Assembly: GCF_019207085.1 (NCBI RefSeq)
Contig: NZ_JAATOM010000001.1
Coordinates: 124,001 to 188,000, forward strand
DNA: 64,000 nucleotides
Direction of reading: 5' to 3'
Origin: Variovorax sp. dw_308
GTDB taxonomy: Bacteria > Pseudomonadota > Gammaproteobacteria > Burkholderiales > Burkholderiaceae_C
Shown: positions 52,723 through 61,182 of the stretch, in pieces
Layout: each line of letters starts with the position of its first letter
Numbering within the stretch: the stretch's first letter is position 1
Notes under the pieces: model-generated
Told to the model about the DNA's origin: nothing
The model's input: only the letters and a program-made list of their open reading frames with translations
The model's database searches: none
Position numbers and translations under genes: made by a program

Positions 52723-54030
52723 ATGACTCCAACGCGCGGGCGCGCCGACGCCGCCATCACGCCATTCTGGTTGCGATTGCCCCGGTTTTTCCTGTTCCCT
52801 CTGCAATGGGAGCCGCTGCTGTATGCGGCGCTCCTCGCGGTGTCGAGCCTGATTGTCTTCGTCATCCCGCTGCCCTTCGTCGACATTCTGGTGGAGATCG
52901 GCATCCTGCTGGCGGCGAGCCGCTACGCCTTCACGGTCATCCACTTCAGCTCGCAAGGCTTCCTCCACACGCGCGACTTTCCGGCGCAGGGCGATCCGGA
53001 CCTGGTCGGGCTGCCGTGGAAGCTGTTCGCCGTGCTGCTGGTGATGGGCGCGGCGACGGCCGCTTGCGGCATGCTGTCGAAGAACCTGGCGATCGCGGCC
53101 TACGGCATGGCCTCGCTGGCGCTGCCAGCCATCGTCGTGGTGCTGGCGCAGACAGCCAGCGTGGGCGAGGCGCTGAACCCGGCGCAGTGGTGGGCCGTGG
53201 TGCGGGCGATGGGCTGGCCCTACCTCGCGCTGTGGGCCTTCCTGTTCTTCCTGAGCGGCGGCACGGAGATCGCGGTGCCGATGCTGGCGCCGCTGGTCAA
53301 GCCATGGATGCTGCTGCCGCTGGTGAATTTCGCGATCGTGTACTTCAGCTGGGCCATGGCGGCGCTGCTGGGCTATGCGATGTACCAGTACCACGATGCG
53401 CTGGGCATCGATGTGCGCTTCGTGTCGCGGGCCACTCCGGCCGAGCGCGACGCGTCGGAGGAAGCACGCGCCATCGACGCCCACGTGGCCGACCTGATCG
53501 AGCACGGCGAGGCCGACATCGCACTCGGCATCGCCTACGACGCGGCGCGCGTGGCCGAGGACGATGTGTATGCGCAGCGCCGCTATCACCGCGTGCTGGC
53601 CGTGGCCGGCAAGCCGGAGGACCTGCTGCGGCACGGCAAGACCTTCATCGAGTTGCTGATGCGCGGCAAGTTCGAGTCCGAGGCGATGTCGGTCCATGCG
53701 ACCTGCGTTGCCAAGGACCCGAACTTCCTCTGCGTGAACCCCGGCAACGTGGTGAGCTTCGCGCAACTGCAATGGCGCGCCGGGGATGCGCGCGCCGCGC
53801 TGGCCTTGCTCAAGGGCTTCGACAAGCGCTACGCAGGGCATGCGTCGATTCCGGATGCCTACGAACTGGCCGCGCGGGTGCTCATCCAGGGCCTGGATCG
53901 TCGCGACCTGGCCAAGCCCATCCTCGATGTCATGAAGAAGCGCTACCCCAAGACGCCGCAGACCGAGGAGGTGCGCTGGCTGCTGCGCGACGACGATCCA
54001 ACGACGCGCGGCGCGACCCTGGCTGGCTGA
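52723..54030 (+). CDS. multi-pass membrane protein with C-terminal TPR-like helices, unknown
   Basis: A 435-residue protein, ATG 52723 with AAAGGAC about 10 bp upstream. Six or so hydrophobic helices occupy residues 25-235 (LYAALLAVSSLIVFVIPLP, KLFAVLLVMGAATAACGML, YLALWAFLFFLSGG). The C-terminal half (about 245-420) is soluble and helical, with a repeated 'A-x-A-xx-L-xx-G' pattern resembling TPR repeats (FAQLQWRAGDARAALALLKGF). No enzyme motif is seen and no Pfam name is certain. It is divergent from the alpha-2-macroglobulin gene over an 86-bp gap. The 284-bp stretch after it holds only GC-rich hairpins such as GCCGCC/GGCGGC. Confidence 0.75.
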   Translation: MTPTRGRADAAITPFWLRLPRFFLFPLQWEPLLYAALLAVSSLIVFVIPLPFVDILVEIGILLAASRYAFTVIHFSSQGFLHTRDFPAQGDPDLVGLPWKLFAVLLVMGAATAACGMLSKNLAIAAYGMASLALPAIVVVLAQTASVGEALNPAQWWAVVRAMGWPYLALWAFLFFLSGGTEIAVPMLAPLVKPWMLLPLVNFAIVYFSWAMAALLGYAMYQYHDALGIDVRFVSRATPAERDASEEARAIDAHVADLIEHGEADIALGIAYDAARVAEDDVYAQRRYHRVLAVAGKPEDLLRHGKTFIELLMRGKFESEAMSVHATCVAKDPNFLCVNPGNVVSFAQLQWRAGDARAALALLKGFDKRYAGHASIPDAYELAARVLIQGLDRRDLAKPILDVMKKRYPKTPQTEEVRWLLRDDDPTTRGATLAG

Positions 54031-54314
54031 AACAAGCCCACCCCCGAATGCGCCTTCGGCGCCACGTGCGGCCGCCAGAGGCGGCTGCTCTTGCGGCCGT
54101 CCAAGCCTGCGCAGGCAGGCTCGGAGCCGCGGCCCTCAGCCCCTCGAGGGCGCGCACCCAGCGGCCCGGCAAAGCCGGCTCCGCGGGTGCCCTGGCATCA
54201 CCCGGCGCCCACAGTCGGCGAGTCACGTTGGAAAGCGTCGCTGGCCCGCGACAATACGCGTCCGGGCGGCCCGCTGTCGTGGCCGCGTCCCCCCATTCAA
54301 GCCAGTCATTCCCC

Positions 54315-55226
54315 ATGGACAAAGAAGTCGACCCCGCGGTCATCGCGGTCATCAATGAAAAGCGCCTGACGGGCGAGAAACGCACGCCCGTGGACATCAT
54401 CTCCAGGATGGGCGTGTTCGATGCGCGCGAGAAAGCGTCCGACCAGGCCTGGCTCGCATCGGGCGACAACGTCATCATCACGATCTGGGCCGAGTTCGTG
54501 AGCGTCGGCGCCGGCGGGCGCTGGTTCTACCTGGAGTCGCTGGACACGCACCACCGGCTGGGCGGCGGCGGCGAGCGGACCGCCTTGCAATCGCAACGCG
54601 CCAAGGACCGGCTGCAACTGCTCAAGCGTTCATTGGACCTGGGCCTCAGCGTGCGGGCCGTGCTGCAGACCAATCGGGTCGCCATCGCCGGCCTGGAGAC
54701 CGACAAGGCCGCCAAGGTGTCGGTGCGCGTGCAGGACGAGCAGGAATGGCATGTAGCCGCGTGGGATGCCGACGAGAAGGTGGCGGTGCTGGTGCGCGGC
54801 CCGCGCGGGTGGCTGCCGAACGAAGATGAAGTGAAGGCCGCACGGGCGCGTGGCAGTGTTCCGCCCGTCGCGGTGCAGGCAGTCCCCTCCGGCGACATCA
54901 CCCCGGAATCGGTGCACGCGGCCGCGATCGAATATCTGACGAAGCATTTCGCGGGCTACGGCTACAAGCCCGAGAACGTGACCAGCCAGAAGCTGGGCTA
55001 CGACATCGAAGTGACGGACAAGAAGGGCAAGACCTTGCTCAAGCTCGCGGTGAAGGGCACCGCCCCGGGGGTGAAGACGTTCAAGTTGACGGACGAGGAA
55101 CGAACCTGCGCAAAGAAGGGCGATCCCTGGCGCATGGTCGTGGTCACGGATGCGATCGGGCCGGCGGCGCAGCACAAGATATACAAGCCCGAAGAGGTCG
55201 ACAAGGCGCCCGGGCTGGAGCTGTAG
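54315..55226 (+). CDS. DUF3883-domain protein with altered nuclease-like motif
   Basis: A 303-residue protein, ATG 54315. The N-terminal 190 residues are of unknown fold (GDNVIITIWAEFVSVGAGGR, LQLLKRSLDLGLSVRAVLQT). The C-terminal part (about 205-295) matches DUF3883, a PD-(D/E)XK nuclease-like fold: AAIEYLTKHFAGYGYKPENV, then GYDIEVTDKKGKT and LKLAVKGT. Most members have I-E-V-K at the last site; here it reads L-A-V-K, so the catalytic acid is missing while Gly-Tyr-Asp and Lys remain. It may bind but not cut nucleic acid. DUF3883 proteins often occur near restriction or defence genes, but none is visible here. Confidence 0.75.
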   Translation: MDKEVDPAVIAVINEKRLTGEKRTPVDIISRMGVFDAREKASDQAWLASGDNVIITIWAEFVSVGAGGRWFYLESLDTHHRLGGGGERTALQSQRAKDRLQLLKRSLDLGLSVRAVLQTNRVAIAGLETDKAAKVSVRVQDEQEWHVAAWDADEKVAVLVRGPRGWLPNEDEVKAARARGSVPPVAVQAVPSGDITPESVHAAAIEYLTKHFAGYGYKPENVTSQKLGYDIEVTDKKGKTLLKLAVKGTAPGVKTFKLTDEERTCAKKGDPWRMVVVTDAIGPAAQHKIYKPEEVDKAPGLEL

Positions 55227-55251
55227 ACCGGCCCATCTCCGGCAGAAGGAT

Positions 55252-56181
55252 TCACGCCTTCTCGATCCAGCGCGCCGGCCATGCGCCGGACTTCACCATC
55301 TGCTGGATCAGTTCCATCGCCAGCGCAATGACCGCCGCGGCGGCCGGCGTTGAAGGGCGTGCGAAATTGGTCGCACACACCACGCGCCGCGTCATGCCTT
55401 CATCGGTGATGGCGGCGGCGCGCAGCTTTCCGGCCGCCACTTCTTCGGCGACCGAAGACATCGAAAGAATGGTGCTGCCGATGCCCGCCTCGACCGCCTT
55501 CTTCACGCTGGTCAGCGATTCGATCTCGGCGATCACGTCGAGTTCGATCGATGCCGCAGCACACGCCTGGTCGATGATGCGGCGCAGCCCGTGCTCGCGG
55601 CCGGGCAGCACCAGGGGATGGGCTGCTACCTTGGCCAGCGAGATGCGCGCAGCGGTACGCGGTCCATTGGCATGGGTCACCAGCGCCAGCCGTTCTTCCA
55701 GCAGCGCGCGCTTGGCCAGCGTGGGCTCCGACGCATCGCCGAAGAGGATCGCCAGGTCGAGCCGTCCACCTCGCAGCCATTCGCTCAGGAAGCCGCTGTA
55801 AGCCTCGACCACCTTCAGTCGCACGTGCGGCAGCCGCTCGCGGCAGGCCTTCAGCAGCGGCACCGTCACCAGCAGCGCGATGGTCGTGGGCAGGCCGATG
55901 GCGACGTCGCCGCGTGGCACGGCGTTGGCGTCGCGCACCGACAGGCGCGCACGCTCCACGTCCGCCAGCACCACCCGCGCATGCTCCAGGAAGACGCGCC
56001 CGGCCTCGGTCAGCGCCATGCCGCGGCTGGAGCGTTCGAACAGCTTGCCGCCGACTTCATGCTCCAGCGCCGCGATCTGCTGCCCCAGCGCAGGCTGCGC
56101 CACGTGCAGCCGACTGGCTGCCTGCAACAGGCTGCCCGCCTCGCAAACCCCGACGAAGTAGCGCAACTGGCGCAGTTCCAT
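55252..56181 (-). CDS. LysR-family transcriptional regulator of the itaconate-type operon
   Basis: A 309-residue regulator. ATG 56181 (MELRQLRYFVGV) with GGAG about 10 bp upstream is preferred over an earlier in-frame ATG at 56217. The winged HTH (about 1-60) contains SLLQAASRLHVAQPALGQQIAALE, and the substrate-binding domain follows (GDVAIGLPTTIALLV, LAILFGD). It is divergent from the hydratase gene over 103 bp. The gap has a palindromic T-N11-A box typical of LysR control. The arrangement matches the RipR regulator and rip operon of Pseudomonas aeruginosa. Confidence 0.9.
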   Translation of the reverse strand: MELRQLRYFVGVCEAGSLLQAASRLHVAQPALGQQIAALEHEVGGKLFERSSRGMALTEAGRVFLEHARVVLADVERARLSVRDANAVPRGDVAIGLPTTIALLVTVPLLKACRERLPHVRLKVVEAYSGFLSEWLRGGRLDLAILFGDASEPTLAKRALLEERLALVTHANGPRTAARISLAKVAAHPLVLPGREHGLRRIIDQACAAASIELDVIAEIESLTSVKKAVEAGIGSTILSMSSVAEEVAAGKLRAAAITDEGMTRRVVCATNFARPSTPAAAAVIALAMELIQQMVKSGAWPARWIEKA

Positions 56182-56219
56182 GGCTATGTGTTCTCCGTCT
56201 AGCTCGTAGGCCGACAATG

Positions 56220-56232
56220 TATTTCACAAATA
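56220..56232. promoter_or_regulatory. LysR-type T-N11-A box
   Basis: TATTTCACAAATA is a perfect palindrome (TATTT-CAC-AAATA) whose outer bases satisfy the T-N11-A consensus. It lies 38 bp from the LysR start and 52 bp from the hydratase start, where an activator and autoregulator would bind. Confidence 0.65.
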
Positions 56233-56284
56233 GCGCCGCGCCAACCAGAATCGACGGCGACAAGAACACATCGGAGACCCCCCA

Positions 56285-57139
56285 ATGCCCATCGACATCG
56301 AACACCTGCGCAACTGGATCGGCCGCACCGAATCACGCACCGACATCGCCACGGCGGCGCCGGTGCAGGGGCTCTCCGCCACGCTGGACCGCGACGACGC
56401 GGCACCGCGAGCGGGCGACCTGGTGCCGCCGTGCTGGCACTGGCTGTACTTCCTGCCGATGCAACGGCAATCGGAGATCGGCGTCGACGGCCATCCTAGG
56501 CGTGGCGGCTTCCTGCCACCGGTGCCATTGCCGCGCCGCATGTGGGCGGGCAGCCGCATCGACTTCCTGCGCCCGCTGGCGGTGGGCAGCAGCATCCGGC
56601 GCGATTCACGCATCGCCGATGTGAGCGGCAAGGAAGGGCGCAGCGGCTCGCTGGTGTTCGTGCGCGCGCACCACGAGATCTCCGACGAGCACGGCGTGGC
56701 CATCCACGAAGAGCACGACATCGTCTACCGCGACAACCCCCAACCCAGCGATCCGGTGCCGCCCGTGCAGGCCGCGCCCGCCGAACACGATTGGGTGCGC
56801 ACCATCCAGCCCGACGACGTGCTGCTGTTCCGCTATTCGGCCCTGACCTTCAACGGCCATCGCATCCACTACGACCGCCGCTATGTCACCGAGGTCGAGG
56901 GCTATCCGGGCCTCATCGTGCATGGCCCGCTGATCGCGACGCTGCTGCTCGACCTGCTGCGCCGCAACCTGCCCGATGCCACGGTAGCCCGCTTCACCTT
57001 CCGGGCCGTGAAGCCGACCTTCGACCTCACGCCCTTCCAGGTCTGCGGCCGCCGCAGCGAAGACGGCCGCACCGTTCAGCTCTGGGCCCGGCACACCGAC
57101 GGCGCGCTGGCGATGGAAGCCAGCGCGACCCTCGCCTGA
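56285..57139 (+). CDS. ich: FAS1/MaoC-like acyl-CoA hydratase, probably itaconyl-CoA (mesaconyl-CoA) hydratase
   Basis: A 284-residue protein. The MaoC-like double hotdog is visible as an N-terminal half (about 1-140, with PPVPLPRRMWAGSRIDFLRPL and GRSGSLVFVRAHHEIS) and a C-terminal half (FRYSALTFNGHRIHYDRRYV, HGPLIATLLLDLLRR). The NGHRIHYD segment carries the hydratase Asp/His pair. In P. aeruginosa the itaconate operon, an analogous gene hydrates itaconyl-CoA to citramalyl-CoA. Start ATG 56285 follows GGAGACCCCCCA. It is the first gene of the operon. Mesaconyl-C4-CoA hydration is an alternative role. Confidence 0.75.
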   Translation: MPIDIEHLRNWIGRTESRTDIATAAPVQGLSATLDRDDAAPRAGDLVPPCWHWLYFLPMQRQSEIGVDGHPRRGGFLPPVPLPRRMWAGSRIDFLRPLAVGSSIRRDSRIADVSGKEGRSGSLVFVRAHHEISDEHGVAIHEEHDIVYRDNPQPSDPVPPVQAAPAEHDWVRTIQPDDVLLFRYSALTFNGHRIHYDRRYVTEVEGYPGLIVHGPLIATLLLDLLRRNLPDATVARFTFRAVKPTFDLTPFQVCGRRSEDGRTVQLWARHTDGALAMEASATLA

Positions 57140-57171
57140 ACATCGATGAACAACATTCAAGGAGACGATTC

Positions 57172-58332
57172 ATGTTGAACGAAGCCGACGAGCACCAGGA
57201 AATCCGCGATGCCGTGCGCCACCTGTGCTCGCAGTTCCCCGACGAGTACTTCCGCAAGGTCGACGAGCAGCGGGCCTACCCCGAGAAGTTCGTCGATGCC
57301 CTGATGGAAGCCGGCTGGCTCGCCGCCATGATCCCCGAGGAATACGGCGGCACGGGCCTGGGCCTCACCGCCGCGACCGTGATCATGGAAGAGATCAACC
57401 GCAGCGGCGGCAACTCCGGCGCCGTGCACGGCCAGATGTACAACATGGGCACGCTGCTTCGCAACGGCAGCAAGGCGCAGAAGGACAAGTACCTGCCGCC
57501 CATCGCCGCGGGCAAGCTGCGCATCCAGTCGATGGCCGTCACCGAGCCGACCACCGGCACCGACACCACCAAGATCAAGACCACCGCCGTGAAGAAGGAC
57601 GGCCGCTACGTCGTCAACGGCCAGAAGGTCTGGATCTCCCGCGTGCAGCACTCCGACCTGATGATCCTGCTGGCGCGCACCACGCCGCTGGCCGAGGTCA
57701 AGAAGAAGTCCGAAGGCATGTCGATCTTCATCGTCGACCTGAAGCACGCCATCGGCAACGGCATGACCGTGCGGCCCATTCCCAACCTCGTGAACCACGA
57801 GACGAACGAGCTGTTCTTCGACAACCTCGAGATCCCGGAAGAGAACCTCATCGGCGAGGAAGGCAAGGGCTTCAAGTACATCCTCGACGGCCTCAATGCC
57901 GAGCGCACGCTGATCGCGGCCGAGTGCATCGGCGACGGCTACTGGTTCATCGACCGGGCCACCAAGTACGCCAACGAGCGCATCGTGTTCGACCGGCCCA
58001 TCGGCAAGAACCAGGGCGTGCAGTTCCCGATCGCGGACGCGTTCATCGAGATCGAGGCGGCCAACCTGATGCGCTTCAGGGCGGCCGAACTGTTCGACGC
58101 CAACCAGCCCTGTGGCGCGCAAGCCAACATGGCGAAGTACCTCGCTGCCAAGGCCTCGTGGGAGGCGGCCAACGTCTGCATGCAGACGCACGGCGGCTTC
58201 GGCTTCGCCAACGAATACGACATCGAGCGCAAGTTCCGCGAGACGCGCCTGTACCAGGTCGCGCCGATCTCGACCAACCTGATCTTTTCGTACGTGGCCG
58301 AGCACCTGCTGGGCCTGCCGCGATCATTCTGA
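57172..58332 (+). CDS. acyl-CoA dehydrogenase
   Basis: A 386-residue FAD enzyme, ATG 57172 with AAGGAG about 7 bp upstream. N-terminal helices end in AAMIPEEYGGTGLGLT. The FAD/substrate loop is SMAVTEPTTGTDTTKIKTTA. The C-terminal part has DGLNAERTLIAAE, where Glu near DGLNAERT is the usual catalytic-base region, and MQTHGGFGFANEYDIERKFRE. The corresponding gene lies in the same place in the P. aeruginosa itaconate cluster, where its role is unclear (perhaps a side route or detoxification of a related acyl-CoA). It is coupled to the CoA-transferase by overlapping ATGA. Confidence 0.9.
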   Translation: MLNEADEHQEIRDAVRHLCSQFPDEYFRKVDEQRAYPEKFVDALMEAGWLAAMIPEEYGGTGLGLTAATVIMEEINRSGGNSGAVHGQMYNMGTLLRNGSKAQKDKYLPPIAAGKLRIQSMAVTEPTTGTDTTKIKTTAVKKDGRYVVNGQKVWISRVQHSDLMILLARTTPLAEVKKKSEGMSIFIVDLKHAIGNGMTVRPIPNLVNHETNELFFDNLEIPEENLIGEEGKGFKYILDGLNAERTLIAAECIGDGYWFIDRATKYANERIVFDRPIGKNQGVQFPIADAFIEIEAANLMRFRAAELFDANQPCGAQANMAKYLAAKASWEAANVCMQTHGGFGFANEYDIERKFRETRLYQVAPISTNLIFSYVAEHLLGLPRSF

Positions 58333-59534
58333 TGAACCCGACCATGCGACCCCTCGACGGGATCACCGTCGTCACGCTGGAGCACGCCATCGCGGCGCCC
58401 TTCTGCACGCGGCAACTGGCCGACCTCGGCGCACGCGTCATCAAGGTCGAGCGGCCCGGCAGCGGCGATTTCGCGCGCGCCTATGACGAGCGCGTGCGCG
58501 GCATGGCATCGCACTTCGTCTGGACCAACCGCTCCAAGGAAAGCCTCACGCTCGACGTCAAGCAGCCGCAGGCCAAGGATGTGCTGGCCAGGCTGATCGA
58601 ACGCGCGGACGTGCTGGTGCAGAACCTGGCTCCGGGCGCGGCGGCGCGCCTGGGCCTGTCGTACGAAGACTTGCGCGAGATGCACCCGCGGCTCATCGTC
58701 TGCGACATCTCGGGCTACGGCGACGCCCCCCGGAACAAGGGCCCGTACCGCGACAAGAAGGCCTACGACCTGCTGATCCAGAGCGAGTCGGGCTTCCTGT
58801 CGATCACCGGCTCGCCGGACGAGCCCGCGAAAGCCGGCTGTTCCATCGCCGACATTGCGGCGGGCATGTACGCCTACACCAACATCCTGTCGGCACTCAT
58901 CCAGCGTGGCCGAACCGGCCAGGGCTGCCGCATCGACGTCTCGATGCTGGAAAGCATGGTCGAGTGGATGGGCTACCCGCTGTACTACGCCTTCGACGGC
59001 GCGGCGCCGCCGCCACGGGCCGGTGCCGCGCACGCGACCATCTATCCCTACGGCCCGTTCCCGGCCGGCGACGGCAAGACCGTGATGCTCGGCCTGCAGA
59101 ACGAGCGCGAATGGGAGGCCTTCTGTCGCGTCGCGCTGCAACGGCCCGAACTGGCAACCGACGAACGCTTCGCATCGAACTCGAAGCGCACGGCGGCAAG
59201 GCAGGCACTGCGGGCAATCATCGTCGAGACCTTTGCGTCGCTCAGCGCCGAGCAGGTGATCGCGCGCCTCGACGAGGCGCAGATCGCCAACGCACACATG
59301 AACGACATGCAGGACGTATGGAACCATGCCCAGCTGCAGGCGCGCGGACGCTGGACCCAGGTCGAGACGCCGACAGGCCCTGTTCCTGCCCTGCTGCCGC
59401 CCGGCCGGAACGAAGCCTTCTCGCCGCGCATGGATGCCGTGCCCGCGCTCGGGCAACACACCGCATCGATCCTCGCGGAGCTGGGCTTCGGTGCGGACGC
59501 GATCGAGACGATGCGCAGCGCCAAAGCCATCTGA
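58332..59534 (+). CDS. ict: family III (CaiB/BaiF) CoA-transferase, probably succinyl-CoA:itaconate CoA-transferase
   Basis: A 400-residue protein. ATG 58332 overlaps the dehydrogenase stop; MRPLDG at 58344 is an alternative. Family blocks are RPLDGITVVTLEHAIAAPF, ADLGARVIKVERPGSGDFAR, LDVKQPQA, LVQNLAPGAAARLGLSYEDL and the catalytic Asp region KKAYDLLIQSESGFLSITG. The enzyme moves CoA to a dicarboxylate, giving the substrate of the hydratase. Substrate is inferred from operon content (hydratase plus lyase) and not from sequence alone. Confidence 0.8.
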   Translation: MNPTMRPLDGITVVTLEHAIAAPFCTRQLADLGARVIKVERPGSGDFARAYDERVRGMASHFVWTNRSKESLTLDVKQPQAKDVLARLIERADVLVQNLAPGAAARLGLSYEDLREMHPRLIVCDISGYGDAPRNKGPYRDKKAYDLLIQSESGFLSITGSPDEPAKAGCSIADIAAGMYAYTNILSALIQRGRTGQGCRIDVSMLESMVEWMGYPLYYAFDGAAPPPRAGAAHATIYPYGPFPAGDGKTVMLGLQNEREWEAFCRVALQRPELATDERFASNSKRTAARQALRAIIVETFASLSAEQVIARLDEAQIANAHMNDMQDVWNHAQLQARGRWTQVETPTGPVPALLPPGRNEAFSPRMDAVPALGQHTASILAELGFGADAIETMRSAKAI

Positions 59535-59550
59535 AGAAAAGGGGGCATCC

Positions 59551-59652
59551 ATGAATCGCACCTTCCTCCAACTCCAGCGCCACCGCACCGCCGCTGGCCC
59601 CGTGGTCGCACTCGTGACCGCACTCCCAGCGACAGTCGCACTGCATCGATGA
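59551..59652 (+). CDS. 33-residue leader-like frame between ict and ccl
   Basis: ATG 59551 with a strong GGGGG site just upstream encodes MNRTFLQLQRHRTAAGPVVA... and ends VALHR. Its TGA overlaps the ATGATG start region of the lyase gene. It could be a translational-coupling leader, or simply the preserved beginning of an altered gene. No family is recognised. Confidence 0.35.
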   Translation: MNRTFLQLQRHRTAAGPVVALVTALPATVALHR

Positions 59653-60512
59653 TGGAAGCCATGACCCAACGATGCGCCCGGGCGCGCAGCCTGCTGTTCG
59701 TGCCGGGCAACCGGCCGGAGCGCTTCCAGAAGGCCGCACGCAGCGGCGCCGACGCCGTCATCCTCGACCTGGAGGACGCCGTACCTGCCGCGGACAAGAC
59801 GTCGGCACGCGCGGCCATCGGGCGCGAGTGGGCGCTGCTGCAGGACTGCGACGTGCCATGGGTCGTCCGCATCAACCCATCCGACACGGCAGCGGGTGAA
59901 GACGACCTGGCGTGGTTGAAGGGATTGAGCCCGGCGCCCGCCGCCGTCATGGTGCCCAAGGCCGAATCGCCCCAGGCGCTCGCGGGCGTGCATGCGCGCC
60001 TGGACGGCATCGCCACGTTGCCGATCGTCGAGAGTGCGGCAGGCTATGCCGCGCTCCCTTCGCTGGCCGCCGCGGCGGGCGTGTTGAGGCTCGCGATCGG
60101 GCACATCGACTTCATGGCCGATACCGGCATCCAGTGCGACGACCTGGAAACCGAACTGGCGCCGCTGCGCTTCGCGGTCGCGATCGCCACGCGCTTGAAC
60201 CGCCTCGCCCCCGCGATCGATGGCGTGACGGTTCAGATCGACGACGAACTCCGACTGCGCGCCGATGCCCGGCGCGCACTGCGCTACGGATTCGGCGGCA
60301 AGCTCTGCATTCACCCGCGCCAGGTGGCCGTGCTCCACGAGGCGCTGGTGCCGACCGGGCAGGAACTGGAATGGGCGCGCCGCGTGATCGCCGCCGATGC
60401 CGCAGCAGAGGGCGCGGCCGTGCAACTCGATGGCCGCATGGTGGACCTGCCGGTCGTGCTGCAGGCGCACCGCACGATGGCGCGGGCCGCAACCAGTAGC
60501 GCCAAGTCCTGA
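59649..60512 (+). CDS. ccl: HpcH/HpaI (CitE-like) CoA-ester lyase, probably (S)-citramalyl-CoA lyase
   Basis: A 287-residue TIM-barrel protein. The start lies among ATG 59649, 59652 and 59661; 59649 overlaps the stop of the small upstream frame. Motifs are RSLLFVPGNRPERFQKAARSG, ADAVILDLEDAV (metal-binding Glu/Asp), VVRINPS, VMVPKAES, LPIVESAAGY and FGGKLCIHPRQVAVLHEAL, all typical of CitE-like lyases. It would split citramalyl-CoA into acetyl-CoA and pyruvate, completing itaconate use. It is the last gene of the operon. Confidence 0.82.
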   Translation: MMEAMTQRCARARSLLFVPGNRPERFQKAARSGADAVILDLEDAVPAADKTSARAAIGREWALLQDCDVPWVVRINPSDTAAGEDDLAWLKGLSPAPAAVMVPKAESPQALAGVHARLDGIATLPIVESAAGYAALPSLAAAAGVLRLAIGHIDFMADTGIQCDDLETELAPLRFAVAIATRLNRLAPAIDGVTVQIDDELRLRADARRALRYGFGGKLCIHPRQVAVLHEALVPTGQELEWARRVIAADAAAEGAAVQLDGRMVDLPVVLQAHRTMARAATSSAKS

Positions 60513-60617
60513 TCAACTGAGAGACGGCTCCTCTTGTCGAGGTTGGTGACCCGGTTCAGCCCGAGCCTTGACCGAGACCGCCGGCCAGGCCCAGTCCGCG
60601 CGCTATACGATCCCGGC

Positions 60618-61169
60618 ATGACAACCATCCAGTCCCGGCGCAAGCTGATCGTGATCGTCCTGCTGTGCATGGCCGTAGGAGGCGCACTGCTGCGGCAGTT
60701 CGCGGCGCAGGGCTCGATGCTGCGCGACATCGGGACCTTGCTGATGCTGCTGTGGCTGCCGATCGTCGGCAACATCATCGGGTGGTTGATTGCCCGCATG
60801 CGCCGTCCACCCGCGCCCGAGCCGCAGACCTTCGGCGGGCCCGAGACCTTCCATGCGCATGCGCGGGTCGATCTCACCTTGCGCGCCGCATCGGTGCCCA
60901 GCGAGGACGTGCCGGTGGCAGTCGGCGAGCACCGTTGCGCACTCGTCGTCGGCAACGACGGCTTCTCCGCACGCTGGTTCGTCCGCCCCGGCGAGACCGT
61001 GCGGCGCGGAAAGTCGCACCCCGTGCAGATCGAGTTCCTGGCGCCGGCCCTGGCATTGCCGAGGTTCCAGCGCGATGCGGCTTTCCGGATGCTGGTGGGC
61101 GGCGCGTTCATCGGCGACGGCCAGGTGCGCGAACTGCCCGGGTTGCTGGAGCCCGCAGGCCAGGCATGA
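60618..61169 (+). CDS. small membrane protein of unknown family
   Basis: A 183-residue protein from ATG 60618 (MTTIQSRRKLIVIVLLCMAVG); an upstream in-frame ATG at 60534 gives a non-conserved basic extension. Two transmembrane helices lie at about 12-32 and 38-62. A soluble domain follows (about 75-175) containing TFHAHARVDLTLRAA, VAVGEHRCALVVGNDGF and GGAFIGDGQVREL, with a beta-rich pattern. No named family is recognised. It is convergent with the M20 peptidase gene. Confidence 0.7.
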   Translation: MTTIQSRRKLIVIVLLCMAVGGALLRQFAAQGSMLRDIGTLLMLLWLPIVGNIIGWLIARMRRPPAPEPQTFGGPETFHAHARVDLTLRAASVPSEDVPVAVGEHRCALVVGNDGFSARWFVRPGETVRRGKSHPVQIEFLAPALALPRFQRDAAFRMLVGGAFIGDGQVRELPGLLEPAGQA

Positions 61170-61182
61170 GCCGAGCCGTCGC

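Noticed and set aside
54031..54314. Possible gene in the GC-rich gap before the DUF3883 protein
   Set aside because: Frames there are Arg/Pro-rich with no start signal; the stretch holds several short hairpins (such as GCCGCC/GGCGGC) and looks like intergenic repeat sequence.
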